Shown here: piece by piece, positions 24,776 through 37,440 of the stretch
How the letters are laid out: the number at the start of each line of letters is the position of its first letter
Numbering within the stretch: the stretch's first letter is position 1
NCBI GenBank assembly: GCA_944470555.2
Contig: OX104134.1
Coordinates: 97,768,701-97,832,700, forward strand
DNA: 64,000 nt
DNA from: Heterobilharzia americana
Lineage: Eukaryota; Platyhelminthes; Trematoda; Strigeidida; Schistosomatidae
Direction: 5' to 3'
The notes under the pieces: model-generated
The model's input: only the letters and a program-made list of their open reading frames with translations
The model's database searches: none
Told to the model about the DNA's origin: nothing
Made by a program: the position numbers and the translations under genes

Positions 24776-26100
24776 TACTGTAACTAAGTCGTCTAAGGTT
24801 TTACAATTCATGACTTCATAATCAAATACCATATTGTGATGTAATGAATATTAGCTTTCTGATAAACTGATTTCACTCTCGTCCAGATCAGCAGTAGTTT
24901 AAGTTACACACAACACCTTTTTCAACGGTTATGTTCATTACAGATTTTACCTTTGATCATATAGGTTTTAACCACTGAATTGTGTTTCTAGCAAGATATC
25001 CGTAAGTTGTATGTCTTTCTGTTTTCGCTAACTGATGTGAAACGTTTTATCTACACGCTGGTCTTCAAGTTATGCGTGGTGTTTTTCCTATAACTGATTG
25101 TTGGGATTTTCCACTCGCTTTCCAGTTAACGGAATCATTTGACACGAATCTGCCTTATCAAACAAGTGGGCTAGGTCACGTGAATAAACATATAGGTGCC
25201 AAATGTGACCAACCATCTTGTCTGGTTTTCGTTTTTACTTGTTTCAGTGATGATGGTGAAACACCTGGTCAGTTATCGTGATGTGTAGTTTGCTTTCATC
25301 TGAGTTTACCAAAATGAGTTGTTTTTTATGGTCCGACATTATCTTCGCCTCCTTACACCATCTATGACATTGGTGACTTGCAGATACTTATGAGTGGTCA
25401 AATGTACCCAGTAGCAGAACACTGCACTAGTATATGTCTTTTAAGCATGATCAATAAAGCCGGAATTTATAATTTCTAAGTATTCGACCACTACTACTTT
25501 TTTATGAACACTTGCATATAGTGAAACCAGCGCATTAGCAGTGTAGCAGTTACATGTGATCTTAGGTAAATCAACATAGGTCAATTCATGTGAATTGTAA
25601 ACCATCATCAACTGGGGTAACTGGGCAAGCATAAGCAGGTTTGCGCAATGAGCCACAAATACTGTACACAGGCTATTGATAATACCTGACTGCTCAAACC
25701 TTGGCGAGTAAAGTGGTCTTTGAACTCGTAGCCCATTGGTTTGAAGTGATGTGCCTAGATCAATGAACTGCGACTCCACATAACATACTATAGATACCGA
25801 GTCATTGTTTACCCCAACTCTGGTCTAGGATTACGTTGGAAAGAAGCTAAAGATTGGTAGACTAAGGTATAAGATTAGAACACAATATTCCCAAGTTTTC
25901 AACCTCGTAGAGAAATGTGAACGTTTCAATGGCTCCCACATAACCGAAACATGTTGAGAACTAAGTGTAGTTGAAAATCGATCTCAAGTACGTATATTCA
26001 TTAATAACTTCCCTTCATCTAAGTTGTGGTATCATGTAATTTTATTTTATAGTATCATGGAAAATACCGCTGAACTCAAATATTTTTAGTTTCTACCAAA

Positions 26101-27740
26101 CTATGTTGAACAATGCTACGAAAAAACTTACCTCGTAGTAGCTGTCCATAGTGTTTCAGGCTTCTTAAATACTTATGGGGTTATTCACTGCAACAACCAC
26201 ATCTGCCTTAACATCGGAAGAACAAGTGCAAGAACAAGTCCTCTTTCATCACCACGTATTCACCGTAATATAACTGTTGTTCTTGAATATTACGGTAATC
26301 GAATAAATGTAAAGTAATGCCTCTTATTTCATGGCTAATCACGATGAACTCCTTGCAAAGGAGCAAAACTGAAAGTGATTATTTCTATATTGTGGCTGGC
26401 GTCTGAGTTTGAAGATACTTCGTTGATTGGACATGATCATAAGAGTTGTGCTGTCATCATGTGGCCAGCTTTTCTTCGACTGCTTGCCCACCATGGAGAG
26501 GAAAAACCATAAAACGATCTGCGAAAGCAACTTTTCACCTCATCGAAGGTAAACCAATGCAGAATAGGTGAGTTATAGAAGCTGAGTTCTCGAAACTCTG
26601 ATGTTTATGAAGAGCAGATATTACAGGCTTCATTAGTGTCCTTAAATATATACAGAAAATCACTATGAAGTTGTATTGTCGGTTGTGTACGTATAGTTGT
26701 GCCTATCGAGCAAGACTATCCACTCGAATTTTATTCAATTTCGTCTCTATCTCGTCCTGTGACCCAGGAGAGAGACTCCTCAGTAGACTTACAGTACGCA
26801 AATGATATATTCCTAATGGAGGAAGACGCTAACAAAGTGCAGTCTTCTGGGCATCCCGAGTGGCAATTTACAGATACTGGGAGTGCGTTTCTCACCACCC
26901 GAATTCAAACTGTCACTGCACGACTGATCTTTGCTCTTTGGTTCCTCTTGTAACAAACGAGAAGTGGTGAAGTGGTTGAGCGTTCTGACGACTTCACTCA
27001 CTTGGAAAGTGGGATCATCCCTGATGGATCAGTGACCAACTCAATCTCTGTCCAATCTGAAAAGGTTGTCTTGGTCTTCGACAACTTATTTCACCTACGG
27101 TGGTACCGTAGGTGATATCTGATTGGGTAATAAGGTAAGAGTCGAGTGTAGTTGGTTGCAATTCGTTCTGTTCTACCATATGACTGAAGCATGGTCATCA
27201 AAGGTGGAATATAAGAAAAGGTTTCAGATGTTCCATCCAGCACTGTTGTCTTCGTAGCAGTCGACCGTGTGTTGTGATGTTACCACATGCATAGTAGTAG
27301 GGTTTCATGGAGAATAGGAATGTCAGCTGATGATGGTCATGGTCTGTACCGTTTCGCGATGTTTGATGCTTAGAACCGCACATGATATCAGTCTATGAAA
27401 TCTTTGACTATTGGTGTGAGCTGGGTAAGGAGAAGAGATGTGAACTTCCAGGTTGAGATCTGCGTGCTGACCGAAACTGGTGGTTGGAGACTAGTTGATG
27501 TGTCTGAGAGTGGACATCAGTGGTACAGATGTATCCGTGTCTACATTATCTTCATCGTAATTGTCGATCCAAACTTCATTGTTATCGCACTTTTTCTTTG
27601 TTGTCTTTTCATGCCTTTCTACGAGTTTCGATTTCTTATTTCGCTGCTCCTAACATCTTTCACTTGACACATTCTTTCATGATGTAGTAGTACGAGTTGT
27701 GGCAACTTGAAACATTGCGAAGCAATGCTGTTTCTTGAGT
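26101..27740 (+). mobile_element. Decayed family A retrotransposon piece in intron 1
   Basis: Translation at 26699-26953 retains YANDIFLMEEDANKVQSSGH, a decayed YADD region. The same family reads YADDIVLLFEDTEKMQSSGH at about 57210-57270. C-terminal remnants follow (HFTYLGKW near 27000), and the 3' end appears near 27700-27735, where GTTGTGGCAACTTGAAAC parallels the end of copy A near 8575. Stops and frameshifts are throughout, and no function is possible. Most of it is duplicated almost exactly at 50474-52019. Left of 26101 no homology to the element was recognised. Confidence 0.8.
26166..27711. repeat. Near-identical duplicated tract, copy 1
   Basis: Aligns without any gap to 50474-52019 at a constant offset of 24,308 bp. 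By eye it has five differences, all transitions, at 27089, 27091, 27209, 27267 and 27421, giving about 99.7 percent identity over 1,546 bp. The 65 bp to the left (26101-26165) align to 50409-50473 with about ten mismatches, so identity steps sharply at the edge. Confidence 0.93.
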
Positions 27741-29014
27741 TAACTTTAAGTAACTGACTTTTATTTCCAAGTACTTCAAAAGGCGTTGTCATCCATAGAT
27801 GAGATACCTGTAAGTTAGCAATACTGTGCAAAATAACACCAGAGAAACCTGTATAACTTCGGAGGATATCATATATCATATAGTAGTGCATTGTGTTCTG
27901 TGGAACTGTGGTCTATCAGTCCAGGTGTTCACTGGTTCTGAGCCGTGTAGAGTACCATAGATTGTTTAGTTTGGGTTCTGCAGATAATAGTAAGCAATAT
28001 TTGCAGACTTCCCACTAAAAGTGGTTATAATGATTCCTTGTAAATTTTGAAGATTTTCATTTACCCTCATTTGTATATTCTTTCTCTTCCCGTACCTTTT
28101 TGTTTACTTTAATATCACTCTTTTTCTACTCACTTCTTCGCATGACACCGTGAAGTGTGGCCACTTAGATTGATGAACTTCTGCGCGAGTTTCTACCTTG
28201 GATTTTTTTCAGCTGTTAACCAGTCGATCATGAGTTGTAACTCCCCAGTTGCTTCATCCTGGCTTATCTAGCAATATGATAAATATTCACACAGTGAGTG
28301 TGGCTCCATGCAACTGCAACTCAATCCATTATAAGCTTTTTGCTTATTCGGCTATACGCCAAGCTTATTGTACGACTGCTTATGATATTAGTTGCTCACT
28401 CAGCTCGAATTGTTCTGAGTGTTTTTTTTTAACCCATTGGTCGCAAATTCAGTGCTTCAACCAGTGGGCCACACTTTAATTGTCTTTGACTTTCACCGTG
28501 TTAGATTCTATACTTCAGTGTCTTCCACCGTCTGGTTTTCAGATGTCATGAAGAATATTTGTAGTGTTTAGAAATATCCGATTATCATTATTATAACAAT
28601 CCTCACACATGGGCGATGAAATTAGCCGATAAGGATATAAACCATCATTTCTGAAGGTGATGGAAATTTGTCTAGGCAGCTTGGCTGAAGTAAGGATTTA
28701 GGTGGGAAAACCACCAGGGTAGTCAGACTATGAAGTTCCTAACTTGTTGAGTATTTATTTGTCTTCAATAGGAACTCATTGCAACTACTAGCACAGAGAA
28801 ATGAGCCACCATTAACCATAACGTAGGCTGATGACATGAGAGTGAAAAGAGTATGACCTCAAATCGGTGTGGTTCAGATGCTACTGTTTCTTTCCATTCA
28901 TCAACTTTCATCTCATTGATTCATCTGATATTCAGTGTGACACCGCAAATTGGTGATCAGTTATCATTGTAAGTATTTGTGTTCCCAGTTCATGTAGACT
29001 AGTTTAATCTAAAA

Positions 29015-29095
29015 GTATGGAAATGTGGCTCTTTGGCTAAAGCGTTCAACTTTAAAGCACTAGGTTCAGAGTTCGAAACGCGTCCCACTTCTTCT
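29015..29095 (+). mobile_element. tRNA-like SINE head in intron 1
   Basis: TGGCTAAAGCGTTCAAC resembles an A box with anticodon-arm spacing, followed about 30 bases later by GAGTTCGAAACGCG, close to a B box. No CCA end or acceptor-stem pairing was found, so a working tRNA is unlikely. It is better read as a tRNA-derived SINE head. Confidence 0.4.
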
Positions 29096-32000
29096 TGCTT
29101 GGATTAACCCTTACGCATGCATGAATCATAGCTTAAATGAAACACATCTGTAGATGACTGACATCAAATAATCATTGATTTGATAATATTTTTTTGATCA
29201 ATAGACCCTCTCTTGTTGACCATAGTGCTGTTCCTACGCCTACAAATCCACTGAAACTGCATCAAATCCTATTAATTCTCAGGATAAGGTCAAGCTAGTA
29301 GGGACAAATTGTGTCTCTCATAATGTAATTTGGCCACTGTACTCAGAGACAATCTTCTGTGTTATGATACGTGTCATATGAAAATTGCTCATGGTTTGAG
29401 GACTGATAGCTTCCAGATAATTTTCGGTATACCTACTCTGTGCTGGGAATTTTTCAACCAATCAAGCTTTTCTGAATACAGCTGTTTGATATCTAAACCT
29501 TAAAGCATTCTATCTTGTCAAAGGAATCTTTCGATATTTATTATTATTGTTACTATTCAATTTCCAAGCATAGTAGTCAAGCTCGTAGATATTTTTTGGT
29601 GTGATGTTACGGTTCGCTTACAAAACAAACAACCCCACGATTTGGGATTACAACTTTACTTTGTTTATTTATTTATTTGTCTATTAATTTGATCATACAC
29701 ATGTAATATTCAACTTTTTGTATACATTTTGATTTCGGAATATGTTCTTGTACGTGGACACTAAAGCTAATGTATAAGAATTGTAACTGCTAATAGACTT
29801 ATCGGAATTAATAAAAAGTTATGATTTAATCTCCTGTACTGTTTTAATGCAGTATATTCAAAGTGAACCATCAATAAGAGCAAACTTGGCTGTGGCACGA
29901 AATCTCTCTGAATGTGGTCATTTGTGTGTAAACTTTCTTGATAGCATTCGTAGGTCAAAATTATAATGCACTAAGCACCTGATGATAGATTCATCCTGTC
30001 CACGAAATAATCACTTTTGTTACTTTTACATCTTGATACTGTTCTAGATTTAGTCTTGTTTACTTTATTTTTCTTCCGTTTATTGCATAGACTACATGTT
30101 TTACATAACGTAACTACAAAATCATTGTTATGAATTGGCCGTATCACGTGGTCACATTTCTAAAGTAAGAGAAGTGATTGTTTTATTAAGGTCTGTTATC
30201 AACCAAAGAGTAGCCGAACAGACATGTATTGTGCGGTATAAACTACAATACATATATACATTTTCTACTGTATTACAACCAAACCACTGTAAACTTCTTG
30301 AATATGATCTGATTAAAGTGAAGTCGATACTTGAAGGTTTAACTCAACATCTTATTTGCTGAAATACATCCATTCTTTATCTCTTTCTCTAAGTACGGTA
30401 CATTTCTTCCTGACTTCTGTCGATGTTATTTTTATTTCTAAGCTTTTCTTTCTGTTAGTTTCTCCTGACTATGCTAGTGAGAAAGAGAGTGGTTTAAATT
30501 ATAATACTTGTATGAAGTCCTATTTCGTTTGTATCTGGAATTCATTTTTCACTGGCAAGAGCAAAGGGGAATCGAGAATAGTAACAAACATAGTTATTGA
30601 TTTCTTTATACTGCCATATCTTTACTTATTTTAATGCCTTCCGTTAATTTTTCTGGTTGATGTTTCACTTTTGTGGTAGGTTATCAATTATTTTGTTTAA
30701 TAATTCCCAACTAAAGATTTTTAGCACAAGAATCCTGATATCAAGCCTACTCTTCAACTCAGTTCTTGGTATACTGTTGTTTTTTTACTCAGGCTTATTA
30801 CAAACGTTTTTGCAAAGAAAATAGTCTAAGAATATCTATTAAAGCAAAGTTAGCTACCTTTGTAGCTTGTCTTCCTTTGAACCCTATACCCACTGAACCT
30901 CTATACTTGTTATCTCTCAAACTTTGGGAGTTGCAGTGGTCAGTCGCCGTCGTCTAGTTTAACGTGTGGACCACTATTACAACTGAGTTTCCATGAATCA
31001 TATGTATTCCTCATAAATCCTCTTGGTGGAGAATATCATCACCACCTGACAAGTGTGTTACTTTCACATCCTAGGTGCACTACTGCAGAAACGAAGACAT
31101 GAGATGATTATTGTCGCAGGGACTGTAAGCTATTTTAATAAGATCATTATTTCTACTGTTGCCGTGAAGGATTTTCTCGTTTTCTTAGGTATCAAGTGAT
31201 TATCAACGAAAACCTGTCTAGTGCAACTGGTGTTTCACACTTTTGCAGAACTTTATTTCCTCACTGCACGAAACAAGTGAAAAATTCTTTTTTCAATCTG
31301 TTGTCATCTGTTAAAATGTTGGGAGAGTAGAATTCTGTGGGCGAATTTGTGTTTCGACACCTGTTCTTTACATTTCATTCACCATTGGTGATACTTTTTT
31401 GAACTTGTAATTTGCTTTGGGGTTTGTGTAATAATGTAGTTTATCCACGGAGTAGTGTCATTACACAGTCACCTTGCAATCCATTGGAATTATTGTGGTG
31501 TCTGAGCCCGAAGTAGTTTCATTCATTAAAAATTCACCATAGTGGTTCGTTAGCATGGCAATTATTCATCTTTGCACTATCATATGTCCATCCAGTTACT
31601 CAAAATCATAGTCGTTGAGTTTTATTTCCTACATTGTTAATATGCGCTACTGACTAGTCCCGAGTTAAGATGAAATAGCTGTTTAGTGCTCCTAGGTTTT
31701 CATTACTTATCTAGCTACAGTCAGTCCATGGTGGAAACTACTTTACAAACGATCCCAACTAACCATCGTTGTTTATTCATGAATTTGCTCCAGTTTCCTT
31801 GGTCAGTCAAAATATCTATCTACTGTTATTTATTACGGCATGCTTTTCCATGTCTAACATTCTGTCCACTGCTGCTCTTAGTTACCGAGTAAATTTCTTG
31901 TCAATCTCTATTTGATTTGCTTCCGCCCTTCATTGTGCTCAGAACCTGCGGATTACGGTCATGCGCTTGCATTAATTGAGGTGCTGTGTGGCTTATTCAG

Positions 32001-33268
32001 CTAATTTGCGTTCTGTGGCAACCACATCGGAACATTTGGCTTCCAATTGAGACTAGACAGTTTTCGACAGAAATTGTCTTCAACTTTGTCCGAACTGCAC
32101 TCGGTGTTGCGTAAAAGTAATGAAGAAATAACGAATTTCACCATTCTTTTAAGTCGAATGGTTTACTGGTATCCATTTACTTCCGGCCAAGCAGTTCACA
32201 TTTTGTCTTGGGATTTAGTTCCCTGTCTACATCTGCAAGACCTCGATAACTAGTCACTCAGAAATTCAAAGGATAAACTTTGGAAGTTCACTATCTTGAT
32301 AGAGTTAGGTCAAGTGAATAACCATACGTGGATCCTGTTTGTGTCTCACACTCAACGCACGGTTATGACCCGAGTTATATCCGGCGAAGCTTGTTGTATT
32401 ATTCTACGGAGATTGTGGTTGTCCAAACCTCCTATATGTAGTTTGGAGCGTGATTTCAAGTGATCAGAGAGAGATGCACTTGTCTTTTGACATTGGTCCT
32501 TGCGGTTTAGTTTCAAACTATATTCCAGTGTGTGAATAAGTTTTCATAACTATATTGCGCTTTATGAAGCAATCTGTTGTCATGGTTTCGTTACGGAAAG
32601 AAATAATTATATACTGGTTGATATCTCTCCTCTGTTTGTTAAGTTGCTGAAAATTCTGTTGATAAAATGTCGTTACCAGTATCAAAACTTTATTGTCCAG
32701 TAAGAATTTTCGACACGATCTACTAATCTAATTTATTGGATTGGTGCTGTAAACTTTCTGTATTAACTACAGTCGATCGTAAAATTTTGTTTTTCTCAAT
32801 TTCCCTAACCTAATGAAGAACAGAGCTTCACCCATACACAGTTGCGTATTTCTGTGGGTGTAAAAGGTGTTCATTTTCTGATAGTTATTCTCCTTTTTTT
32901 TTGACATTCGGAATTGTTTATTCTATACTAACTTAGTAGTGCGCATGTAAATTCATGTATATTGTAGCAAAACTGTGTTACCTTCTCATACGATTAGACT
33001 ATAACTGCAATGGTTGGTTGTACAGTCACATGCCTGTTTATAGTTTTATTTGATATCTAAATCGTCAGTGATTGAACTTGACAACTTGTTAGTATAGCTG
33101 TTTATCGTTTATTTTGGTTGCTGTGTACTGTAACTACTTTTTATGCAACCAATCAAAAACTAATCTATAGCATTTTGTAGGCTATTGTTTTTCACTGACT
33201 AGTTCTTAAGAAACCGACTGCACTACTACTCAGACTAGAACACCTGGATCTGTTTTATTCCCACTACT

Positions 33269-33279
33269 CCCCCCCCCCC
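33269..33279. repeat. Run of eleven C
   Basis: Homopolymer read directly. Length in such runs is prone to sequencing error. Confidence 0.9.
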
Positions 33280-34468
33280 AGTTGTGTTTACCGAACAATT
33301 TTACCGTAAGTATTGCTTTTTTGTTGAGGTAATTATTTTGTGTTCAAGTGTCTTGTTTGTCGTGTGTTGCTAAACGGGAATTGTTTAGCATGCTGTTGAT
33401 AATACTCTTATATTAAGTCTGTATATCTGTTCTAATCAAAATATCGTTTAATTCCCCTAAACTCGTTTATAAACACTCAACCCTCGGTCTATCCTGTTAT
33501 TTTCTTTTACAAACTTTTAAGTCTGACATGGTTATTCGATAAAATTTGAACTATATTTTTTGTCAGCTTTCATTGAATTGATACTGTATTAATATTTGTC
33601 TTAACGCAGAATATTACTGTTATTTATTTGAAAGAGGACATGGGACCAACACCAAATATTTTGCTGTTGATCTGATCCGTATAGAAAAGCGTGTAGGCTA
33701 CCTGACTAGTTTCCTTGACATACCAAGAATCAATAATGACATTCCTCAAAGCTAATCGTGACAATACATAGGTATTCTCTCGTGATTTTCAAAATTCTAA
33801 GTACTTCAATTCTTTATCCGCCTTATTTATTTTAATATAGTTTTGTCTATGTTTATTTCATTTTTCGATCCTATCGCAAAGTGTCAAGTTAAACTGTTTC
33901 ACTGTTTTGCAAGCTCTATGTTGATGATTATCTATTTCCATCAGAAAGAATGTGTACGGGAAAGTGTCTTTAAAGACATTTAACAGCACAAGTAATAAAA
34001 GTGGGTTGATATGCATTGGTGGGTGGCAAATAATCTTATGAAACTCCCCCATGCAATCATAATACATACAAGTTCAGAACTGAAAAATTTGTAGGTAATT
34101 CGTGCATGTTAAAGAGAAAACTCGTCGCTGTTACTAAAACGCATGTTTGGTAAACTCCTTACCGAGACCCTTTATGTAAATAAATTCGATTTCATACTTA
34201 GGCTTTTGGTTCTGTTGTGCGAAATTCAGAGTGCATTTCCCTTTATCTTAGTTACTAACTAGAATCCTCCTTAACTGAAACTTAAAGTTGTTATCACGTA
34301 TTTGTAAGCAGATATTCTTGCACTATAACTATATTGCATTTACTTTATTTTTCTATAGATTTTCACTGTTCAGTTATCTGATTATAGTTATATTAGTTGA
34401 CGAACAATTATCATCTGCGTCGTAAATGCAATATACAGTTTTTGGTGTTTTGTCGTTTCTTTTCCAAG

Positions 34469-35939
34469 GCCAAAAAATTAAATTGATTCGTGAGGAAACC
34501 GGAGCCTTAATTACAACTCCTGGTGAACAAGAAGAACATGTGTTTATTATTGAAGCACCTCCGGAAATTGCTATGCGTGTTGCTCATCATTTAGCTACCA
34601 GAGCTCAAGAGATAACGCAAAGTAAGATTGTCGCTGGGGAAAGGAGACGTGGTTCCACAAGTTCTCAACCATGTGGTACTGAAAATGGAATGAGTATGGC
34701 GAATGGATCTAATGGAAACTCCGGTCCAAATCTAACTCCTGGCGGTTCAAACAATTTTGTTATTCCTAATCCATGTTCCTCGGTATCTGGGCTGTTGTCA
34801 CTCAACAATAGTGTGAACAATTCTCCACTTCATCCATCTACAACTATAAATGCACCATTCAATGGTGTGACAATTTCTTCAAATGGTTCTTCGCTTCGTA
34901 GTCCAAATGCAAGTATATATACTCCTTCATTCTCAAGTTTACCAGTTAGTCCTGGAAACTCTAATACTTTGAGTAGTCAAATGCAAACAAATACAATTAC
35001 GAACACTGGTTTGTTTTCAAATACAAACACACCTGGTAGTCGAGTACTTTTGGCGCGTGGTCGAATATCTGTCCCGCAGGAAATGGTAGGTAAAATAATT
35101 GGCACCCAAGGTTCAATCATTACCACAATACAAAAGGATACTGGTACGGAGATAAAAGTCCTCCTAAAGAGGCTGCACGTGGTCCTAATGCAACTTCTGA
35201 GTTTGAGATATCCGCGTATCAAGGTTTAGGCTTGAGTTCTAATCAGGCTGCTGAGTGCAGAGTTCAACAAGCTAAGCAATTGATTGGTCACTTAGTCATG
35301 AGACAACTAGAACGGCGTGCTAGTGAAGAAGTAGAGGAGGCTTCTGGATCATCTAATATGAGTTCTGAAGAGCAACGAGTAAATGGTTCAAGTGCTTCTA
35401 CAATGCCAAATGTTTGCAACAGTACTTCAAAAACAAATGGGAATGTTGCTGGCTGGATGTGGCCTGACGTTGCTCAGATGGATTCTCAAGAGGCTCGTGA
35501 AGTACTAGACCGCATCTTGGCTGAATCTAAAATAAGACACGTCGAGCAAAAGAGCTTGCTGTAGTTTCTACGGGGCCATCATCAACCTCTAGTTGCTCAA
35601 TTAACGTACTAAATACACCAGGTTCTTTACTTAATCCTAATAGCTGCAATGGTTCTCAAGGTTTAACTGGAGATAATCAACACTCGAATCATTTCCAATC
35701 TCATGTACCGAATGGGACGTATTTTGACAGTATTCAGGCGAATGGCTGTGAGGATGGGATTTCTGGTGATGCTACTGTTTCAAATGGCAATCCCAACAAT
35801 CAGTGTTCACTAAATGAGTCAAGATTGTTATCAGCTCCGTTTAGTCCAAATAATGGTCACTTTAATCATCGTGTTTCAACTACGTCTAGTGATGGTATAT
35901 CTAATGGATTTCAAGTTTGTATTCCGCGTACCGTGCAAA
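34469..35939 (+). CDS. MEX-3-like KH-domain protein, coding exon 2, with two frame breaks
   Basis: Continues KH1 (QKIKLIREETGALITTPGEQ, then EEHVFIIEAPPEIAMRV), a Ser/Asn-rich linker, and KH2 starting RISVPQEMVGKIIGTQGS with its GTQG loop (about 35062-35112). As written, the frame runs on to a TAG at 35227-35229. One extra base in the A run at 35154-35157 would instead join TGTEIK to SPPKEAARGPN and the long frame to 35572. There a second missing base (35531-35540) is needed to continue with RRAKELAVVSTGPS to 35939. With both bases counted, the exon keeps phase 1 at both ends, and the joined frame runs without a stop. Either the assembly has two single-base errors or this allele is broken. 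The donor at the end reads GTAAGT (35940). Confidence 0.8.
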
Positions 35940-36034
35940 GTAAGTTAACTAAGTTACCCTGTTTGGATGCGTTATTGATTAATAAATAATTCCTTTTGAG
36001 GTCAATGTGGATTTTATTTGAAGATAGTATTCAT

Positions 36035-36195
36035 CGTGGACTGACATTAGTTGGAGAACTATTTAGAACCTGAGGGCGCTGGACTGCTGTTTCGTCATGG
36101 TATGGGACTCAGCAGTACGCACCCACAGCCTGGCTAGGGCTCGAACCCAGGTTTCGCGGTGAACGCGTTAATCATTCAGCCACTGGGTTGGAATT
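36035..36195 (-). mobile_element. tRNA-derived SINE in intron 2
   Basis: On the minus strand the head reads CCCAGTGGCTGAATGATTAA (A-box region), followed by GGTTCGAGCCC (B box) and then a body with GACTCAGCAG-type sequence (in plus orientation GTTTCGTCATGGTATGGGAC). The body matches the copies at 55345-55530 and 2683-2800. This is the best preserved promoter of the set. Assignment to the schistosome SM-alpha-type SINE is inference. Confidence 0.75.
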
Positions 36196-36549
36196 CATTA
36201 GTTCTCTAACTAATATGGCAGTTCGTAATGAATACTACCTTAATAAAAAGTGATTATTCTTGAATCTAGTCCATAATGATGTTAAGGAACTGTTTTCACT
36301 GTATGGCAATAAACGTGTCTTTGGATATAGTATCCAAAGCTGAAACCGACAGCATACTTATATTGTAATTTATTGTTAATATTTAGTTTTAGTTTGAGTA
36401 AGTTGGAATGAGAGTAGTTGCCAGATTTTAAATATATAACTTCTGTAATTTCTATTTTTGGTCTAATATTCTTTTTAGTCTTACTTTTCTGAATAATAGC
36501 CACCCTGTCAAACCTAAGTTTTAGCCGTTAAGTGTATTGACTACTTCAC

Positions 36550-37440
36550 TCAATTGAAAAGTTGAAATAGCTCTGGTGGGTTAGTAACGAAAGGAATCTG
36601 AGTACGGATACTAAAGACTCGACTAACTTTTGCTAACGTTTGATGCCGACCAGATATCCGGTTACCGACTAATGTTGGATGTACTACGCAACAGTTTACT
36701 CAGTATTTCTTTATAGCTGTAAAACATGGGCTTTAAAGATGGAGATCCTATGGTTTCAACCACCGTTGCTTTCATAGCATAGGCAGTGTGTCGTGAAACT
36801 ACGACGTCAGTAACGTAAGATTATGGCGTAGCGTTCCAGGCGAAAGCAGTAAGTCAATTGATGACGTTGTCGGTCTTCAGGGACTCAGTTTCGTGGGGCA
36901 TATGTTACTCACAGACTTCCAGGAAGTATTTACTAGGCTACGTAATGCTTCTGAGAGTTGATCGTAGTGATATAATTGCATTCGCATATGTTTATCTAAA
37001 TCAAATGGAATTCCTTCTGCTTCCTCTTTTACGACTTCCTGCTGCGTTTGATTACGGACAAAAAGTATATGGTCTTTAGTGGAAATCGGAATATTCTGCT
37101 GAAGAGGTTGTGGCCTACATAGCAAAACGTTTTGCATGATCTTGTGATGGTTTTCTTAACACACTGGAGCTATGTCATATTTGTTGAATATTCAGGCAGT
37201 ATCGAAGTATCCACAAAGGGAGCCTACCTGCCTACTAGGATTTAGCCAATCGATCGAGTATAACAACGGGAAACTAGAAATATCAATAAATATAAATAAC
37301 TGTGATTATATTGATATTTATTTTTGAAATAATTTTTGATTACGTTTTTTTCTTTCTTGTTTCTGTTTATCTCGATATACTGATGTGAGGTGTGACAATT
37401 TAGACCGTTTCAAAATAATGCCAAATCCCATATTGACATC
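36550..37440 (+). mobile_element. Decayed family A retrotransposon 3' end in intron 2
   Basis: Around 36720 the sequence TAGCTGTAAAACATGGGCTTTAAAGATGGAG parallels the family A segment coding YGCETWPLKVED (near 7975-8010). The following bases keep the order of the C-terminal domain, and the end near 37385-37440 (GAGGTGTGACAATTTAGACC, then CATATTGACATCGGTG) parallels the 3' end near 8570-8630. Stops are throughout. It is inserted in the same orientation as the host gene. Confidence 0.65.

Larger units (their letters stand above)
24082..34468 (+). other. Intron 1 of the KH-protein gene (about 10.4 kb)
   Basis: Bounded by donor GTAAGT at 24082 and an acceptor ending TTTTCCAAG at 34468. Joining the exons completes a Gly codon and gives VGKGG followed by QKIKLIREETG, exactly the expected KH1 continuation. 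Contents seen: TA repeat (24754-24775), a decayed family A retrotransposon piece (about 26100-27740), a tRNA-like sequence (29015-29095) and a run of eleven C residues (33269-33279). The sequence from about 28 to 34.4 kb is T-rich on the plus strand. No additional exon is recognised. The short frames scattered through it have no domains. Confidence 0.85.

Noticed and set aside
25441..25779. 112-codon minus-strand frame in intron 1 as a gene
   Set aside because: No domain or splice context was found, and parts resemble interspersed-repeat sequence. Its length is compatible with chance in this window.
29015..29095. A functional tRNA gene
   Set aside because: A- and B-box-like strings are present, but the acceptor and other stems do not pair well enough to support a cloverleaf.
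35140..35230. Programmed ribosomal frameshifting in KH2
   Set aside because: No slippery heptamer with a clear downstream structure is visible, and a second, unrelated break lies in the same exon. Sequence errors or mutation explain both more simply.
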